NCBI GenBank assembly: GCA_964017045.1
Contig: OZ024810.1
Location: 15,908,704 to 15,972,703, forward strand
DNA from: Omphiscola glabra
Lineage: Eukaryota; Mollusca; Gastropoda; Lymnaeidae
DNA length: 64,000 nucleotides
Reading direction: 5' to 3'
The notes beneath the pieces were generated by a model. It saw only the letters and a list, made by a program, of their open reading frames with translations. It was not told where the DNA came from and did no database searches. This document shows positions 43,627 through 56,182 of the stretch, in pieces; positions within the stretch are counted from its first letter, which is position 1, and each line of letters opens with the position of its first letter. The position numbers and the translations under genes were made by a program.

Positions 43627-44094
43627 GCCATGGAAATTGAAATATGTTAGCATATACGGCATAGTCCCTTTTGGTAGATTAACACGCGCTACTTCTGTAT
43701 TGGAAATTGAATGTTTAAATAAGTAATGATTTGATTAGTAATATTAGTAATAATTAGTAATTACTGCAATGTTCAACCATTTCCTTCACCACATGAATAT
43801 TATATTGAAAAAACAAATCTATGTAGGCCTATTGTTTTTAAAGAGCCTTTCAAAAGTAAATTTTCAGTTGGATCATAAAATCAGTGACCTACTATTTGGT
43901 GCTCTTTTATGCAAACAAAACAAACCTCGTTGAGGTCAAGGTTCACAGACAATGACAAGAGTGAGTACAGATAGTGGTAGTGGTGAGACAAAAGAATATT
44001 ATATTATTATTTATTACTAGTATTACTAGGACCTTTTGGGCTTAACCATGTGCAGTTTTGGCTAATTCAGTCTATTACTATTGGTGTCATTAGG

Positions 44095-44256
44095 GATACA
44101 TATATCATATAGGGTTCAAGGTTAGGTTTAGGGATATCATACATTTAGGGTTCAGGTTAGGATTAGGGATAGATTTAGGGTTCAGGATAGGTTTATAGAT
44201 ACATTTAGGGTTCAGGTTAAGTTTAGGGATGCATTTAGGGTTCAGGTTAGGTTTAG
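44095..44256. repeat. ~30-bp repeat rich in TTAGGG-like motifs
   Basis: About five copies of TTTAGGGTTCAGGTTAGGTT plus TAGGGATACA, diverged. TTAGGG occurs several times but never as a pure telomeric run. Confidence 0.85.
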
Positions 44257-44399
44257 TGGCAGTGAATTATAAAAGTTCACGGTCGTGGCAACCAAAATGG
44301 CAGCCTGGTGATATGTCATGGCACCAATTGTCTGAATTTACCCAATCACAGCAGTTCTTTTTACACTGGGTCTGGTTATTTTGAGAAAATACCAGGTCG

Positions 44400-46060
44400 G
44401 GTCCAAGTGTTACAAAAAAAAAAAGGGTTAACTACTCTTTCTCTATAATATATGCAAATAAATAAAACAAAGTATGGGAAAACCTAAAATAAGGAATGCA
44501 ACAAAACAACGAACGTGTCTGCAGGATGCCTTCGTCAGTGAACAAGCAACAGAAAAAACAGAATAAAATAAAAATAGCACTTAGCTGAAAAGTAGTATCC
44601 TAGAAGGCAGCAAAGTAATTGTCCTATAATACATGCCGGCCTTTAAGCAATATTCCTGCAGACAGTTTTATGCCATACCTGTGGCTCCTTTTGATTAATA
44701 TAATAGTCACCTACCCCAAAAAAACCTAATAAACCTATTTACCGGAGTTCAGACGTCACGCATGACGATCACTGTCTTTTTTCTCAATCATTACTATTAA
44801 TATAAAACATGTCAAGTTGGGGGGGGGGCAAGTTTCAATGAGGAAGCAGGGCGCACCAGAAGCAAAATGTATGTATGGGATTGTGGAGGGGGTTGTGTAT
44901 GAGGCGGGGGGGGGGGGGTGTTGGTAGTCACATTAAGACAAACACTGGCTTAGTAGGGCCATGGGGATTAAATTGTTCGTACTCACTCAACCTTGATTTG
45001 CAAGTCTGTTAATTAGGCAAGTTAGCGTCGCACAATAGGCTGGTCTGGTATTGACCAATGGCCTTTATCAAAAGGGAACCATTCTCAGTTAAAACCACAT
45101 CACACCTCACCCAATTGTTAAGGGAGGTAATGGTTGTGGAAACAAGTGCTTGAAAAAAAAAAATGTTGTTCAGCTTCAAATTAAAAAGTCGAATACTGCT
45201 CCAAAATACACAAGCGGGGTCGTAACGGGGCCGTGCTGTGCAATGGCCTAGATGAATAGTCTAGATAATTCTTCTTTGTCTAAAATCCAGAAAACATTGT
45301 AATGTAAATATAATGAAGCTAAGGTTAAAATGAAGGATTTTGGCCTGTATATATATATTATATTATGTTTGTCTATGTCTTACTATGTTGATTTTGGAAA
45401 TAGAGAACGCTACACAATATGAAGGTAGTTTGACACATGAACATCCTGGGCTAATCAAGTTACTGGAGCACAGGTTTCTTGCCCATGGGAGGTGAACTCA
45501 AATGGTGTTGGGAAGGGATGGTGGGGGTCACCTGCTGAAACAATATACTTAAGACAAGGAGTGATTTTCAGATTTCAGATAGTTTTTTTTTTTTTCTTCT
45601 TGGAGCTGTGTTCTGAAATAAAATGAATGCCGGCAACTAGAAGAAAAGACAATTCTGAACTGGATCCAGGGAGTCGCGTTGTCTAAAATAAATAATACAG
45701 TGGCGTGGCGCTGTGCAAGGAGAAGGAAATCGGGGGGGGGGGGGGGGGGGGGAGTTGGCCCCGGGTCTCAAAATCATGACGCAGGTCCTAATTTTGTAAT
45801 TACATTGGATGTTAAAAAGGGTTTATTTAAAATTTTAAAAAAAATATGTTGTCATAATTATTAGTCTAGTCTTCGGCCACCACCCCCGTTGTTTAACACG
45901 ATGTTTCCCGGTAAGTTATCATTCAATATAAATATAACTAGTTACAAACATGTAACAGATGACTTGGCTTCATAAGTACCACTCCATTTAAAAATCCAAC
46001 AAGCATCTATTTTTTAAAAAAGAAAGCTGGCTACATCATCTCCATTTTTAATCAGCTTAT
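44400..46060. other. Non-coding region with dispersed repeat motif
   Basis: Contains the second copy of the dispersed motif (AACGAACGTGTCTGCAGGAT then GCCTTCGTCAGTGAACAAGC, 44510-44560) and several G runs (44820, 44906, 45733). No exon-like sequence found. Confidence 0.5.
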
Positions 46061-46062
46061 TT

Positions 46063-46145
46063 ACGTATGAATTTTTGACATATGAAGTTTTGACATATGA
46101 ATTATTGGCATATGAATTATTGACATATGAATGATCGACATGTGA
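46063..46145. repeat. 15-bp repeat (GACATATGAATTATT), 5-6 copies
   Basis: Tandem imperfect 15-mers with CATATG cores, ending in CATGTGAAC. Confidence 0.85.
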
Positions 46146-46479
46146 ACAAATACTTTAAGTAGCGGAGTGCCTGATACACTGCTTTTATTTGGTAATTTAA
46201 TTACAATTATTAGATCTACTATTCTGATATGTTCATTAACTAACTTTTCTAAAAAGAAAGCCTAAATTATAACCGAATGTAATAAATGAACAGAACTCAT
46301 GGGAATTCAGGGGGAAAAACTCTTTCTAATGAAGAGCCAAGTTTAAAATCTAAATATTTTATTTCTTTTTCTGAGGCAGACAAGCCATTGCTGTATAAAT
46401 TGGTAGTGGGGAATTTTCCTTGGGCAAGTAGGGCAAAATTAGTCCTCATGACAACCATTTACCATTGTCTTATTGAAAA

Positions 46480-46637
46480 CATACCATAACTTTACCATCG
46501 TTGTATAAACATACCATAAAATTACCTTCATTGTATAAACATACCGTAATATTGTCATCATTGTATAAACATACCGTAATATTGTCATCATTGTATAAAC
46601 ATACCGTAATATTGTCATCATTGTATAAACATACCCA
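46480..46637. repeat. 30-bp minisatellite, about 5 copies
   Basis: Tandem CATTGTATAAACATACCGTA plus ATATTGTCAT; the last copies are identical. Confidence 0.95.
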
Positions 46638-46751
46638 TATAGAAAAAACCTTTGTGGTTACTGCAAAAGATACGATGATATATAATAGATATAATAAAGA
46701 TCAGTTTAAACTCTTTGTTACCTTACCCTCCCCTCTATGAAAATAATGTTT

Positions 46752-47513
46752 AAACTAAAAGGTCTCATTCAACTGTCATATAATCCTCACGCCAGCCACA
46801 AAGGTCTCATTCAGCTGTCATATAACCCTCACGCCAGCCACAAATGTCTCATTCAGCTGTCATAGAATCCTCACGCCAGCCACAAAGGTCTCATTCAACT
46901 GTCATATAATCCTCACGCCAGCCACAAAGGTCTCATTCAACTGTCATATAATCCTCACGCCTGCCACAAAGGTCTCATTCAGCTGTCATATAACCCTCAC
47001 GCCAGCCACAAATGTCTCATTCAGCTGTCATAGAATCCTCACGCCAGCCACAAAGGTCTCATTCAGCTGTCATATAATCCTCACGCCAGCCACAAAGGTC
47101 TCATTCAGCTGTCATAGAATCCTCACGCCAGCCACAAAGGTCTCATTCAGCTGTCATAGAATCCTCACGCCAGCCACAAAGGTCTCATTCAGCTGTCATA
47201 GAATCCTCACGCCAACCACAAAGGTCTCATTCAGCTGTCATATAATTCTCATGCCAGCCACAAAGGTCTCATTCAGCTGTCATAGAATCCTCATGCCAGC
47301 CACAAAGGTCTCATTCAGCTGTCATAGAATCCTCACGCCAGCCACAAAGGTCTCATTCAGCTGTCATAGAATCCTCACGCCAGCCACAAAGGTCTCATTC
47401 AGCTGTCATAGAATCCTCACGCCTGCCACAAAGGTCTCATTCAGCTGCCATAGAATCCTCACACCAGCCACAAAGGTCTCATTCAGCTGTCATAGAATCC
47501 TCACGCCAGAGCC
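46752..47513. repeat. 42-bp minisatellite, about 18 copies
   Basis: Tandem AAAGGTCTCATTCAGCTGTC plus ATAGAATCCTCACGCCAGCCAC. Variants (ATATAATCC, ATATAACCC, AATGTC) are shared by copies one or two places apart and near 46780 and 46990, implying block duplication of several units. The plus-strand frame MPATKVSFSCHRIL is repeat-derived. Confidence 0.95.
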
Positions 47514-47833
47514 CTCTTAGCACAGATTGTTGCCATTTCATGTGGAGCTTTTTATCAATAAATGCAATTATATAGTTGCGAAAGAAAGTGTGGAGTAATG
47601 GTGAGTTAACTTGCATGCAAAATAAAATTCCAGATTACTGGGCAACTGTGTTAAATGAGATTCTTAAAGATACTGCAAGTGCATTTTGAGGCTTAATATC
47701 TCCTCCATTGCTTAAATAGTCTCAGTTTAAATATGGTGTAATAAATCTGGGTGCAAAAAAAAGGGGGGGGGGCATTAGACTATTAATATGGTTATGTATG
47801 GCATCCTTCCGTCTTCACGAGACGATGGAGTAG

Positions 47834-48320
47834 CTATATTGTAGTGCTACACTTCGACGAGTGGCTCACTAGGCCAATCCTGGAAAGACAATCTCGTCTG
47901 CATTTCATGCAGGAGAATGATGATTCCTGGTTAATTTTGACCTTCCGTGCTGTTCTTTTTCTTGCAAGGGCTTCGTTCCGCACATCTTCTGCCTTTTTCA
48001 CTCCTTCGTACACTGCCGTTCGCCAGCTGGAACGTTGTTCGGCAATGATCTCCCATTTGTTGACTTCAATGTTCGCTTCCTTCATGTTCTTTTTGCAAAC
48101 GTCCATATATCTCAGGCGAGGCCGTCCAATACGTCTTGTCCCTTCTGCCAACTTTCCATACAACAGCATCTTTGGAATACTGCCTACCTCCATTCACCTT
48201 ACATGGCCCAACCAGCGAAGGCGCTTCTTGCTAAGAGCGGAGAATATGCTACACATTTTGGAACGTTCCAAGACCTCTGTGTTAGTCACCTTGTCCTGCC
48301 ATCGGATGCGTAGAATGTGG
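47834..48320 (-). pseudogene. Dead LINE reverse-transcriptase C-terminus with zinc-finger-like tail
   Basis: The minus strand reads RIRWQDKVTNTEVLERSKM, then KKRLRWLGHVR, a stop, then the next block (LYGKLAEGTRRIGRPRLRYM), WEIIAEQRSSWR, and a C-terminal CMKC..DCLSRIGLVSHSSKC. The order (W.D...N.EVL, RWLGHV.RM, G.R..GRP..R, W...A..R..WR, C..C...C..RIGL.SH) is that of a widespread animal LINE C-terminus. A TGA sits where R of HVRRM is expected (CGA to TGA). The 5' part is missing. Opposite strand from the related fragment at 62586-62880. Confidence 0.85.
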
Positions 48321-48459
48321 TTATATGGTTATGGGACACACTAAAAGTGTGCTTTGGCGTAACTGGGGGGTGGGGTGGGGGGTAGCACTAATTGCGAATC
48401 TTATAAATTGCATTACTTGAAATGCATGTTTTTGTCAAATAATTTTAGTAGATTGGAAG

Positions 48460-48505
48460 CTCACGCTTGGCCTCTGCCTGTGTTTGGCGGGCTATGTGAC
48501 CAGTT
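48460..48505. repeat. Dispersed repeat block (TTTGGCGGGCTATGTGACC)
   Basis: Related inverted to 27055-27100 and directly to 15340-15365. The adjoining GCACTAATTGCGAATCTTAT then AAATTGCATTACTTGAA block (48387-48425) recurs at 50131-50170. Confidence 0.45.
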
Positions 48506-48715
48506 CTAAAAAAAAAAAATTGTCATTGGTTTTGGTGTTCCAATGAAGGCTTTGAGGGTAAAAGACACTAAAAGGTTTCTCTAGTTTCTTTTAATGATAC
48601 TTTAATAAATGATTGATTCCTTGCTGTTTGTTATTGCTGTCACTTACCTGAGGGGCTCTCATGAAAAAGGCTTTGGAAGCCATATGATCACCCTCAATTT
48701 ATCTTTGAATCCACT

Positions 48716-48916
48716 AGTGGATGTTAACTAGTGGATCCTAACTTGTAGATCCTAATTAATGGATCCTAAGTTGTAGATCATAGCTTGTAGATCCTAACTA
48801 ATGGATCCTAACTAGCGGAACCTAACCAGTGGATCTTAACTAGTGGATCCTTACTAGTGGATCCTAACAAATGGATCCTAACAAATGGATCCTAACTAGT
48901 GGAACCTAACCAGTGC
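48716..48916. repeat. ~14-bp minisatellite (GGATCCTAACTAGT), about 14 copies
   Basis: Tandem degenerate 14-15-mers rich in GGATCCTAAC and ACTAGTGG. Confidence 0.85.
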
Positions 48917-48919
48917 TCA

Positions 48920-51900
48920 CTTCGATCCCTTCGATCCCTTTGGTGGGAAAGCAATTCATTGCAGTTTCAGAGCTGCACACTGCTAAATTTCATTCTGGGT
49001 GGAGCATCTGTTGTTTCAAGGCCGAATTTTACGATCATGTAAGAATTCGTGGTTCTTCAAATCAAGGGCTCTTAACCTTGGGTGCCTGAGGCCGGGGTGG
49101 CTGTAAAACCCAGAAAATCAGGTTTATTCCCATTTTTATTTTCAGCAGCTGGCAATTTGTACTGGTGCATTTCCTTGGTTTTGTTTCTGGAATTTATTGA
49201 AAGAAGGAAGACAACCATAACTGAGTTATTTTCATATTACAGCCGTATTTATGTAAGACAGAGGGTGTGTATGTATGTGTGTGTTTTTGTGGAGGCAGTG
49301 TTCTGTAATTTAGAGAGTGTTTGGACCTGACCACTCTGTGTAATCTTGTAAAGTCTCTCTCATGCACAAGCATATTAGATGGAACTACAAACAATAACAA
49401 GGGGGGGGGGGAAGGGTGGTGGGTGGGTGGGGGGAATGTATGAATTGTGTTTCCAGTCCTGCCTGTTAATGTCAGCAAGGCTTGACATGATGATCAATAG
49501 GACACAACTCACAACTAGGTCTGTCAAAGATTTGATTTATCAGAAAAAAACTTGTAGGATCAAAATAGAATAAATAAATAAAAGAGATGAAGTCATTAGT
49601 GTAGGCTCAAACATTTTTAATTTTTTTTTTTCATTGCTAATTTGTTATGTTTATTTAGTCAGTGAACAGAAAACTTGTTTCCTTTGTAACATGGCCAAGT
49701 CTACTTGATTATCTTCCCCTGAATAACTTAACACATAAGGCAATGGGGATGGAGCGGGGCCCCCTCCCCCCCTCCCATTGATCAGGTTATTTGCTCCCTT
49801 ATCCCCATAACTGTCAGTGGCATTGTGAAGGTAGATTACTTTGTTCTGCCAATACTGAGAAGAGAAAAAAAACATATAGTTTTTTTTTGTTATTTTCTCC
49901 CCTTTCTTCCTGTAGTCAATGATTTGGAAATGATGATCAAAATTTTCACTAAAAAAAAAAAGTTCCCAATAACTGAGCTAAATCAGCTTTTTATAACATA
50001 CTGTTGGTGTTAAATATTTTCTTTTGTTTTACGGATATAGTTGATGAATTAAATATGGGGTGTAAAAGGGGGGTGGGACATCAGAATATTAATATAGTTT
50101 AAGGGCAGTGGCGTAAGGAGAGGGGGATAGCACTAATTGGGAATCTTATAAAGTGGGTTACTTGAATGCATGATTTGTCAAATAACTTAAGTACACAGGC
50201 AGTGTTATACATTTCGGTCGCCATTGTTTTGACGGCTATAGCTAAAAGTACAAGACTTGTAACCCCACATTAGTAATAATAAAAAATGTGAGAGATCTGA
50301 ACTTATTAGATTTGATTGATGTATTTTGAATTCATTCCAGATTTTGTTTAAGAGCCTGCTTTAATTTTTTTTTAAAATTATTTTTTAAATGGCTGTTCAG
50401 CTTTGGAAATGGAATTTTAACACCGGAGAGCAAGACTATATATCTGCAGCGTCTGATTCATTCATATGAAGCTGATGAACAGCTATTAACTTTTTATCCC
50501 GTTGAACTGGTTTACTTTGGAATATTTAATATTCAAAAAAGGGAAAAAAAAATTTTCTTATGGTTTGGAGGCTTGAAAATCATGTTTAGTTTTTGATGGG
50601 TTGCAGGTTTAAACATCATATTTTTGCTGTTTATGGGGGGTGGGAAGTGTTTTAGGTTGGCCTTTCTCAACCTCGTCCAACCTTAAATATTTTTAAAACC
50701 TCGGTTATTAATACGAAAAGAAACTGCTCTTTTTGTATACATATATATATATATGGGGCCGTACAGCCTAGGTTGAGAAGCACTGTTTAAGGAGGTGAGA
50801 GGTTATGGGGAAAACAGCATGCTGTTATCGGACTAATATTCATTTATTAATAATGACCACGGTATATTAAACTATTATACTTATTAAAAAATAGCTTTTA
50901 AACTTTTTTTGGCTCATAAATACAACTGACCATACAACTGACCAGTCAAGCGTCAGTAAAACTCATTCTCAAATTTGACAAAAATGTTCACATCTCAAAG
51001 TTTTGGGGTAAAATATTTAGGCGGGCTCCACGAGATGAGTGTATGGGGAACACTGTACTCTTATTGCAGTTTTAGCACTGGCCAGGTCTCTAAGATTGAC
51101 AATCCCCTGTATTGATTTATCCCTTATCTCCGCTAGAAAATATTGTTCTCTTTTTCCAATGCCCTGTAGTAAAAAAAAAACTTTATAAAAAAACAACCTA
51201 ACAACCTTGACTGTGCAAGGGGTAGAGAACCCATCACTTATTCGTTCTTGGGTTGAGGGAAAGCCCGAAAGAAGACTTAACAAAACAAAAACCAGTGGGT
51301 TTGCAAAACGTTTTTTTTTCTCTGCCCACGAAACCAGTGTGAACGAGGAGTTAAGAGAAAGGAACAAACCTAGCGCTGTGTTAAGTCCGAGATGATGCTG
51401 TGAACTTATTATGTTTGTCATATGACAGTATGTAAATAAAAATACTTGAATGAGAGTATGATGTGCAACGTATGGTTGTTATTTGACAGAGAGACAAACG
51501 AACAGCTTGTTTTGATTGCTCTAAAGTGGGTTTTGTTTTAATCTATTTTCAGATTCCTTTGATTTGAGTTTGAGGGTATTCGGACAAGTGACTGCAAGGT
51601 TTTAGCAAAGTTTGAGGAATCCCCTTACCAGGGATGGATAGGTCAGCCACTTTGGGGGTCGAAAACCTGAACAAGACACTGTGAATTCTGCCACAAAAGG
51701 AGTTTTATAATTAATCTCCCCCCCCTGAGACCTGGCTGCCTCGGCTTTTTTCATGTGTAAGTTGTGTCTGATCACAGAGCTTCTTAAACTGGTGGGCTTA
51801 GAGCTAAAACCTGTTCGCCTTTTTTGTTACCAATTAACAAAAGTAAATTTAAAAAAAAATCAAAAGAAGAAACATGGAATAATCAGTTAAGTAGGTACCG

Positions 51901-52470
51901 GTCATAGTGCAATGTTGGGAATTCATTGCAGTGATCAAATTTGAAAGTTTGAGAAGCACTGCCCTGCTTTATTTGATTTGTTTCACCCCAAATATTGGCT
52001 TGGATTATAATTTCATACTAGCCTTATTTTTAAAAATTAAGTGCACATTGTAACACATTCATTACATTTAATTTTTTCTTTTGTGTAACAGTAAGCAAGG
52101 GATGGGATTAAGCTGTTTTTGTTGGGGGGGGGGGGGGTGTGGGGGGCACCTTAGCTAGGAATCTGGCCTAAATCAGAAAAGGTATTTTGACCATTGACCT
52201 TAGCGAGGAATCTGGCCTAAATCAGAAGAGGTACTTTGACCATCGACCTTAGCCTAAACCAGAAAATGTATTTTGACCATTGGGCTCACTCAACCAACAG
52301 CCTCAATTGTCTTTTAAAGCTGGGGTTCCCTTCCTTGTTTTTTAAACTCTGTGCCCCCCCCCCCCCCCCCCATTCCCACCTCTCAAATGGTTATGCTAGT
52401 GTTACAACCAACCAAAAAAGCGACAATGCATTTTAAAATTGAAACAAAATGAATTTCTTAAGTTTTTTTA
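48920..52470. other. Non-coding region, hAT-like ends and dispersed repeats
   Basis: No exon-like sequence. CTTTCTCAACCTCG at 50667 and AGGTTGAGAAGCACTG at 50770-50785 may be degraded ends of one hAT MITE. CAGAGCTTCTTAAACTGG (51776) and TTTGAGAAGCACTG (51949-51962) may be another. Target duplications are not convincing. Confidence 0.4.
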
Positions 52471-52474
52471 ATTG

Positions 52475-52755
52475 GTAACACAAGGAGAATGGTATTCCGT
52501 AATTGGTAACACAAGGAGAATGGTATTCCGTAATTGGTAACACAAGGAGAATGGTATTCCGTAATTGGTAACACAAGGAGAATGGTATTCCGTAATTGGT
52601 AACACAAGGAGAATGGTATTCCGTAATTTGTAACACAAGGAGAATGGTATTCCGTAATTGGTAACACAAGGAGAATGGTATTCCGTAATTGGTAACACAA
52701 GGAGAATGGTATTCCGTAATTGGTAACACAAGGAGAATGGTATTCCGTATTTGGT
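52475..52755. repeat. 31-bp minisatellite, about 9 copies
   Basis: Tandem AATTGGTAACACAAGGAGAA plus TGGTATTCCGT, almost identical between copies, implying recent expansion. Three minus-strand frames stay open because the unit has no stop in them and 3x31 is a multiple of three. Confidence 0.95.
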
Positions 52756-52837
52756 ACAAAACCAATTTGTAGGAAGGAATTTTGTTGGAATTGGAAATAA
52801 TAATGTAAAAAAGCAGCAAACATAAATTTTATTATAT

Positions 52838-53342
52838 TAAGAAAGGGAACATTTTCCCCATTTCTCACAAGGGAACATTTTCCCCATTTCTCACAAGGGA
52901 ACATTTTCCCCATTTCTCACAAGGGAACATTTTCCCCATTTCTCACAAGGGAAAATTTTCCCCATTTCTCACAAGGGAACATTTTACCCATTTCTCACAA
53001 GGGAAAATTTTCCCCATTTCTCACAAGGGAACATTTTTCCCAATTTCTCACAAGGGAACATTTTCCCCATTTCTCACAAGGGAACATTTTTCCCAATTTC
53101 TCACAAGGGAACATTTTCCCCATTTCTCACAAGGGAACATTTTTCCCAATTTCTCACAAGGGAACATTTTCCCCATTTCTCACAAGGGAACATTTTTCCC
53201 AATTTCTCACAAGGGAACATTTTCCCCATTTCTCACAAGGGAACATTTTTCCCAATTTCTCACAAGGGAACATTTTACCCATTTCTCACAAGGGAACATT
53301 TTCCCCATTTCTCACAAGGGAACATTTTTCCCAATTTCTCAC
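52838..53342. repeat. 26/27-bp minisatellite, about 19 copies, with higher-order alternation
   Basis: Tandem GGGAACATTTTCCCCATTTC plus TCACAA. From about 53020 the 26-bp form (TTTTCCCCATTT) alternates regularly with a 27-bp form (TTTTTCCCAATTT), making a 53-bp higher-order unit. GGGAACATTTTCCC is itself a near palindrome. Confidence 0.95.
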
Positions 53343-53794
53343 TCACACTCTCACTTTAAAAAACATTTTAAAAAAAACTTTCATTCGAAACAAATTTGTG
53401 TTTGAACTTGGTTAAAAAAGTTTTTTTTTGTACAAGTTGATTGCATTCTATTATCTTGCTACTATCTCGTAACCAAAGAGAACTGTAGAACTGTAAAAAA
53501 AACAGCTGTGGCTTATAACATGAACTAAAATGCTAAATGAAGATATAAAATAAAAAAATGATATATAACTGTTTATTTCGTGTTTTCAAAGTCAGTGGCT
53601 CCTCTGTTCTTATAATCGCACTTCACCGCACCCCTTAGAAATGGCTCCTGGTCTCGCACTCCCCGGGGCTCCGAGCACCCAGTGTTGGGAAGCTCGTCTG
53701 AAAGAATACGCCAATAACTGTTTATTTTCTGTTGTTATTTTGTTTAGGTGTAGTCCAACTAAAAAGTTGTAGATACTAACTCAAGGGCCTACTG

Positions 53795-54190
53795 TAGTCT
53801 AGCCATCAGCTCCTAATGTGGCCATCAGCTCCTACTGTGGCCATCAGCTCCTACTGTAGCCATCATCTCTCACTGTATCCATCAGCTCCTACAGTAGCCA
53901 TCAGTTCCTACTATAACCATCAATTCCTACTGTAGACATCACATTAGCCTTCTTATTTAACAATCAGTTTCTACTGTAGCCATCAGTTCCTACTGTAGCC
54001 ATCAACTCCTACAGTAACCACCAGTTCCTACTGTAGCCATCAGCTCCTACTTATTGCAGCCATCAGTTCCTACTGTAGCCATCAGCTCCTACTGTAGCCA
54101 TCAACTCCTACAGTAACCACCAGTTCCTACTGTAGCCATCAGCTCCTACTTATTGCAGCCATCACTTCCTACTGTAGCCTTCAACTCATA
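53795..54190. repeat. 19-bp minisatellite (CATCAGCTCCTACTGTAGC), about 20 copies
   Basis: Imperfect 19-mers. A longer block with CTACTTATTGCAGCCATCA recurs at about 54047 and 54147, showing duplication of a ~100-bp segment. Confidence 0.9.
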
Positions 54191-54639
54191 GATGTGATCA
54201 GTTGTAGTGGGGGTAAATTCCACAACATGGCAGTTTCATAAAAAATTCATAAATAACATTGAAAAAACAATACATCCAAATGCTAGTCCCCCCCCCCCCC
54301 CCCCGAGCACAGCGCTTAGTGGGCGCCAAAGCCAGACGTCCATGTTTCATTCATGCAAAAACATGTGTATTATGTGTTCCTTTCTTCCTTAGTCTTAGGA
54401 GGAGGGCTTTGCCCAAATGCGCAGTTTTACTAGCCGCGCTCCAGTCCCCGGCATACCTTTCGTCATTATAGCAAACTACTTCAGTGCAAAAATAATTCTA
54501 GGAAACTATTTACCAAGAAACCAAACATGGGTTACTTCCCTGGATTAAGTTATCAAACTTAAATTCTGGTATTCTGGTTCAATTGCACTGTACCGACGAG
54601 AAGAAAAAACCAAACAAACAAAAAAAAACTATACACTAA

Positions 54640-55225
54640 GTTTTTCGTATTGATCATTTATAAAATGTTATATCGATCTTTTTGTTTGGGGTGGGAGGGG
54701 GGGGGGTGGGGGGGGGGTTGTTGAAAAATTTGCCAAAACATGCATTCAAGTAATCCACTTTTTAAGAATCTGAATTAGTGCACCCCCTCTCCCCCCCCCC
54801 CCGGCCCCCCTTTTTCCAAGCTCGCAGCCGCACTTTATTTCACCAACTATTTAAAAAAAAAAAAAAAAAAAACATAAGCAAATATGACGCACCAAAGTCA
54901 CGTGATCTTTTTTTTAAAGATCTCATGTAGCGCAGTTCTCGGGAATTTTATTTCGCGAAATAAGTGTCATCATATTTCCCCCAATCTTCCCCTTAAAATA
55001 GAAGAAGGGGGGTGGGGAATGATTTTTGGGCTTGGGGTGGAAAATTTGATGGAATATGTTGTCGGACCGACAACGAGACTATGTGCCAAGTTTAAGCTCG
55101 ATTGGATGACGGGGAAAGGGGTCACTGGCAAAATCAAATTAAATATAATGGATTTAAAAAAAGGGCTCCTGCTTTTCAAAGGTTTCAAAATTAAAGAAAA
55201 TGTTTGTAAAGATTTAGCTTGAGCC
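54640..55225 (+). repeat. Interspersed repeat, copy 2
   Basis: Same ordered blocks as 19840-20870 and 57180-57690: AACATGCATTCAAGTAATCC, AGAATCTGAATTAGTGC, then ATCTCATGTAGCGCAGTTCT, CGGGAATTTTATTTCGCG and TGTGCCAAGTTTAAGCTCGA. No internal tandem duplication. The open frame at 54884-55222 is not protein-like. Confidence 0.65.
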
Positions 55226-55236
55226 ACAAAGAAGGA

Positions 55237-55640
55237 TCACTGTTTCTGAAACGACTTCCGCCATCCACCAAAGGCCAAAGGTAAACAGAGAAAAGCAACA
55301 ACTGCCCGTGCCTTCGCGTGACATGATATAGGGGGCAGTAGGCGGTCTGAGATACAGTCCGAGCGAAGTCGTTTATTTATTTCGATAGCGAATCTAATTC
55401 GGGGCACATGTTTATTACGGAGCCTCCGAATGTCCGTTCTCCAAGTGCGCAGTTTGAGAATCGTTGCAGGCTGGAGGTTATGTGATTCGCGTCTTCTCAT
55501 CAGACGCACACATCGGGGGGGGGGGGGGGGGGGGGGGGGGGAAAGCAGACGGCGATTGCAAGAAAAAAATTCCTGAAAGTTAACTTTTGCTCTGGTCCGA
55601 CAATTAAAGTACTCACCCCCCCCCCCACCCAAAAGCCTGT
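55237..55640. other. GC-richer patch with long poly-G, no gene assigned
   Basis: CpG-containing sequence (55240-55510) is followed by a 26-base G run (55516-55541). A minus-strand open frame covers it but contains a poly-proline artefact from the G run and matches nothing I know. It could be a promoter or degraded element. Confidence 0.3.
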
Positions 55641-55721
55641 CTTGGCTTCAAACATAAACAGATCTTACGTGCCTGCCGGGGGCCCCGGTTAACTGCACAG
55701 AACATGGCAGTAAGCCGGCAT

Positions 55722-56182
55722 GGGTAATAGTACATACTTACACGCGATTGCTCGATAGTACATACTTACACGGGATTGCTCGATAGTACATACTTACACG
55801 GGATTGCTCGATTGTACATACTTACGGGGGATTGCTCGATAGTACATACTCACAAGGGATTGCTCGATAGTACATACTTACACGGGATTGCTCGATAGTA
55901 CATACTTACACGGGATTGCTCGATTGTACATACTTACACGGGATTTCTCGATAGTACATACTTACACGAGATTGCTCGATTGTACATACTTACATGGGAT
56001 TGCTCGATAGTACATACTTACACGGGATTGCTCGATTGTACATACTTACAAGGGATTGCTCGATAGTAAATAATTACACGGGATTGCTCGATAGTACATA
56101 CTTACAAGGGATTGCTCGATAGTACATACTTACATGGGATTGCTCGATAGTACATACATACATGGGATTGCTCGATAGTACA
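55722..56182. repeat. 28-bp minisatellite, about 16 copies
   Basis: Tandem CACGGGATTGCTCGATAGTA plus CATACTTA, with GATTGTAC and AAGGGATT variants recurring at intervals. Confidence 0.95.

Noticed and set aside
51017..51421. 134-residue minus-strand frame
   Set aside because: The first half is hydrophobic T/C-rich composition. The second half (REQYFLAEIRDKS...) hints at a repeat-derived fragment but cannot be assigned.
52433..52913. Minus-strand frames of NTILLVLPITEYHSPCVTNYG repeats
   Set aside because: 31-bp array. The same sequence is open in three frames because three units restore the phase.
54884..55227. 112-residue plus-strand frame and 85-residue minus-strand frame
   Set aside because: They fall inside the interspersed repeat family copy 2; the other copies do not preserve the frame.
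55237..55632. 131-residue minus-strand frame in a GC-richer patch
   Set aside because: Includes a poly-proline stretch from a G run and matches no family I know. No splice evidence.
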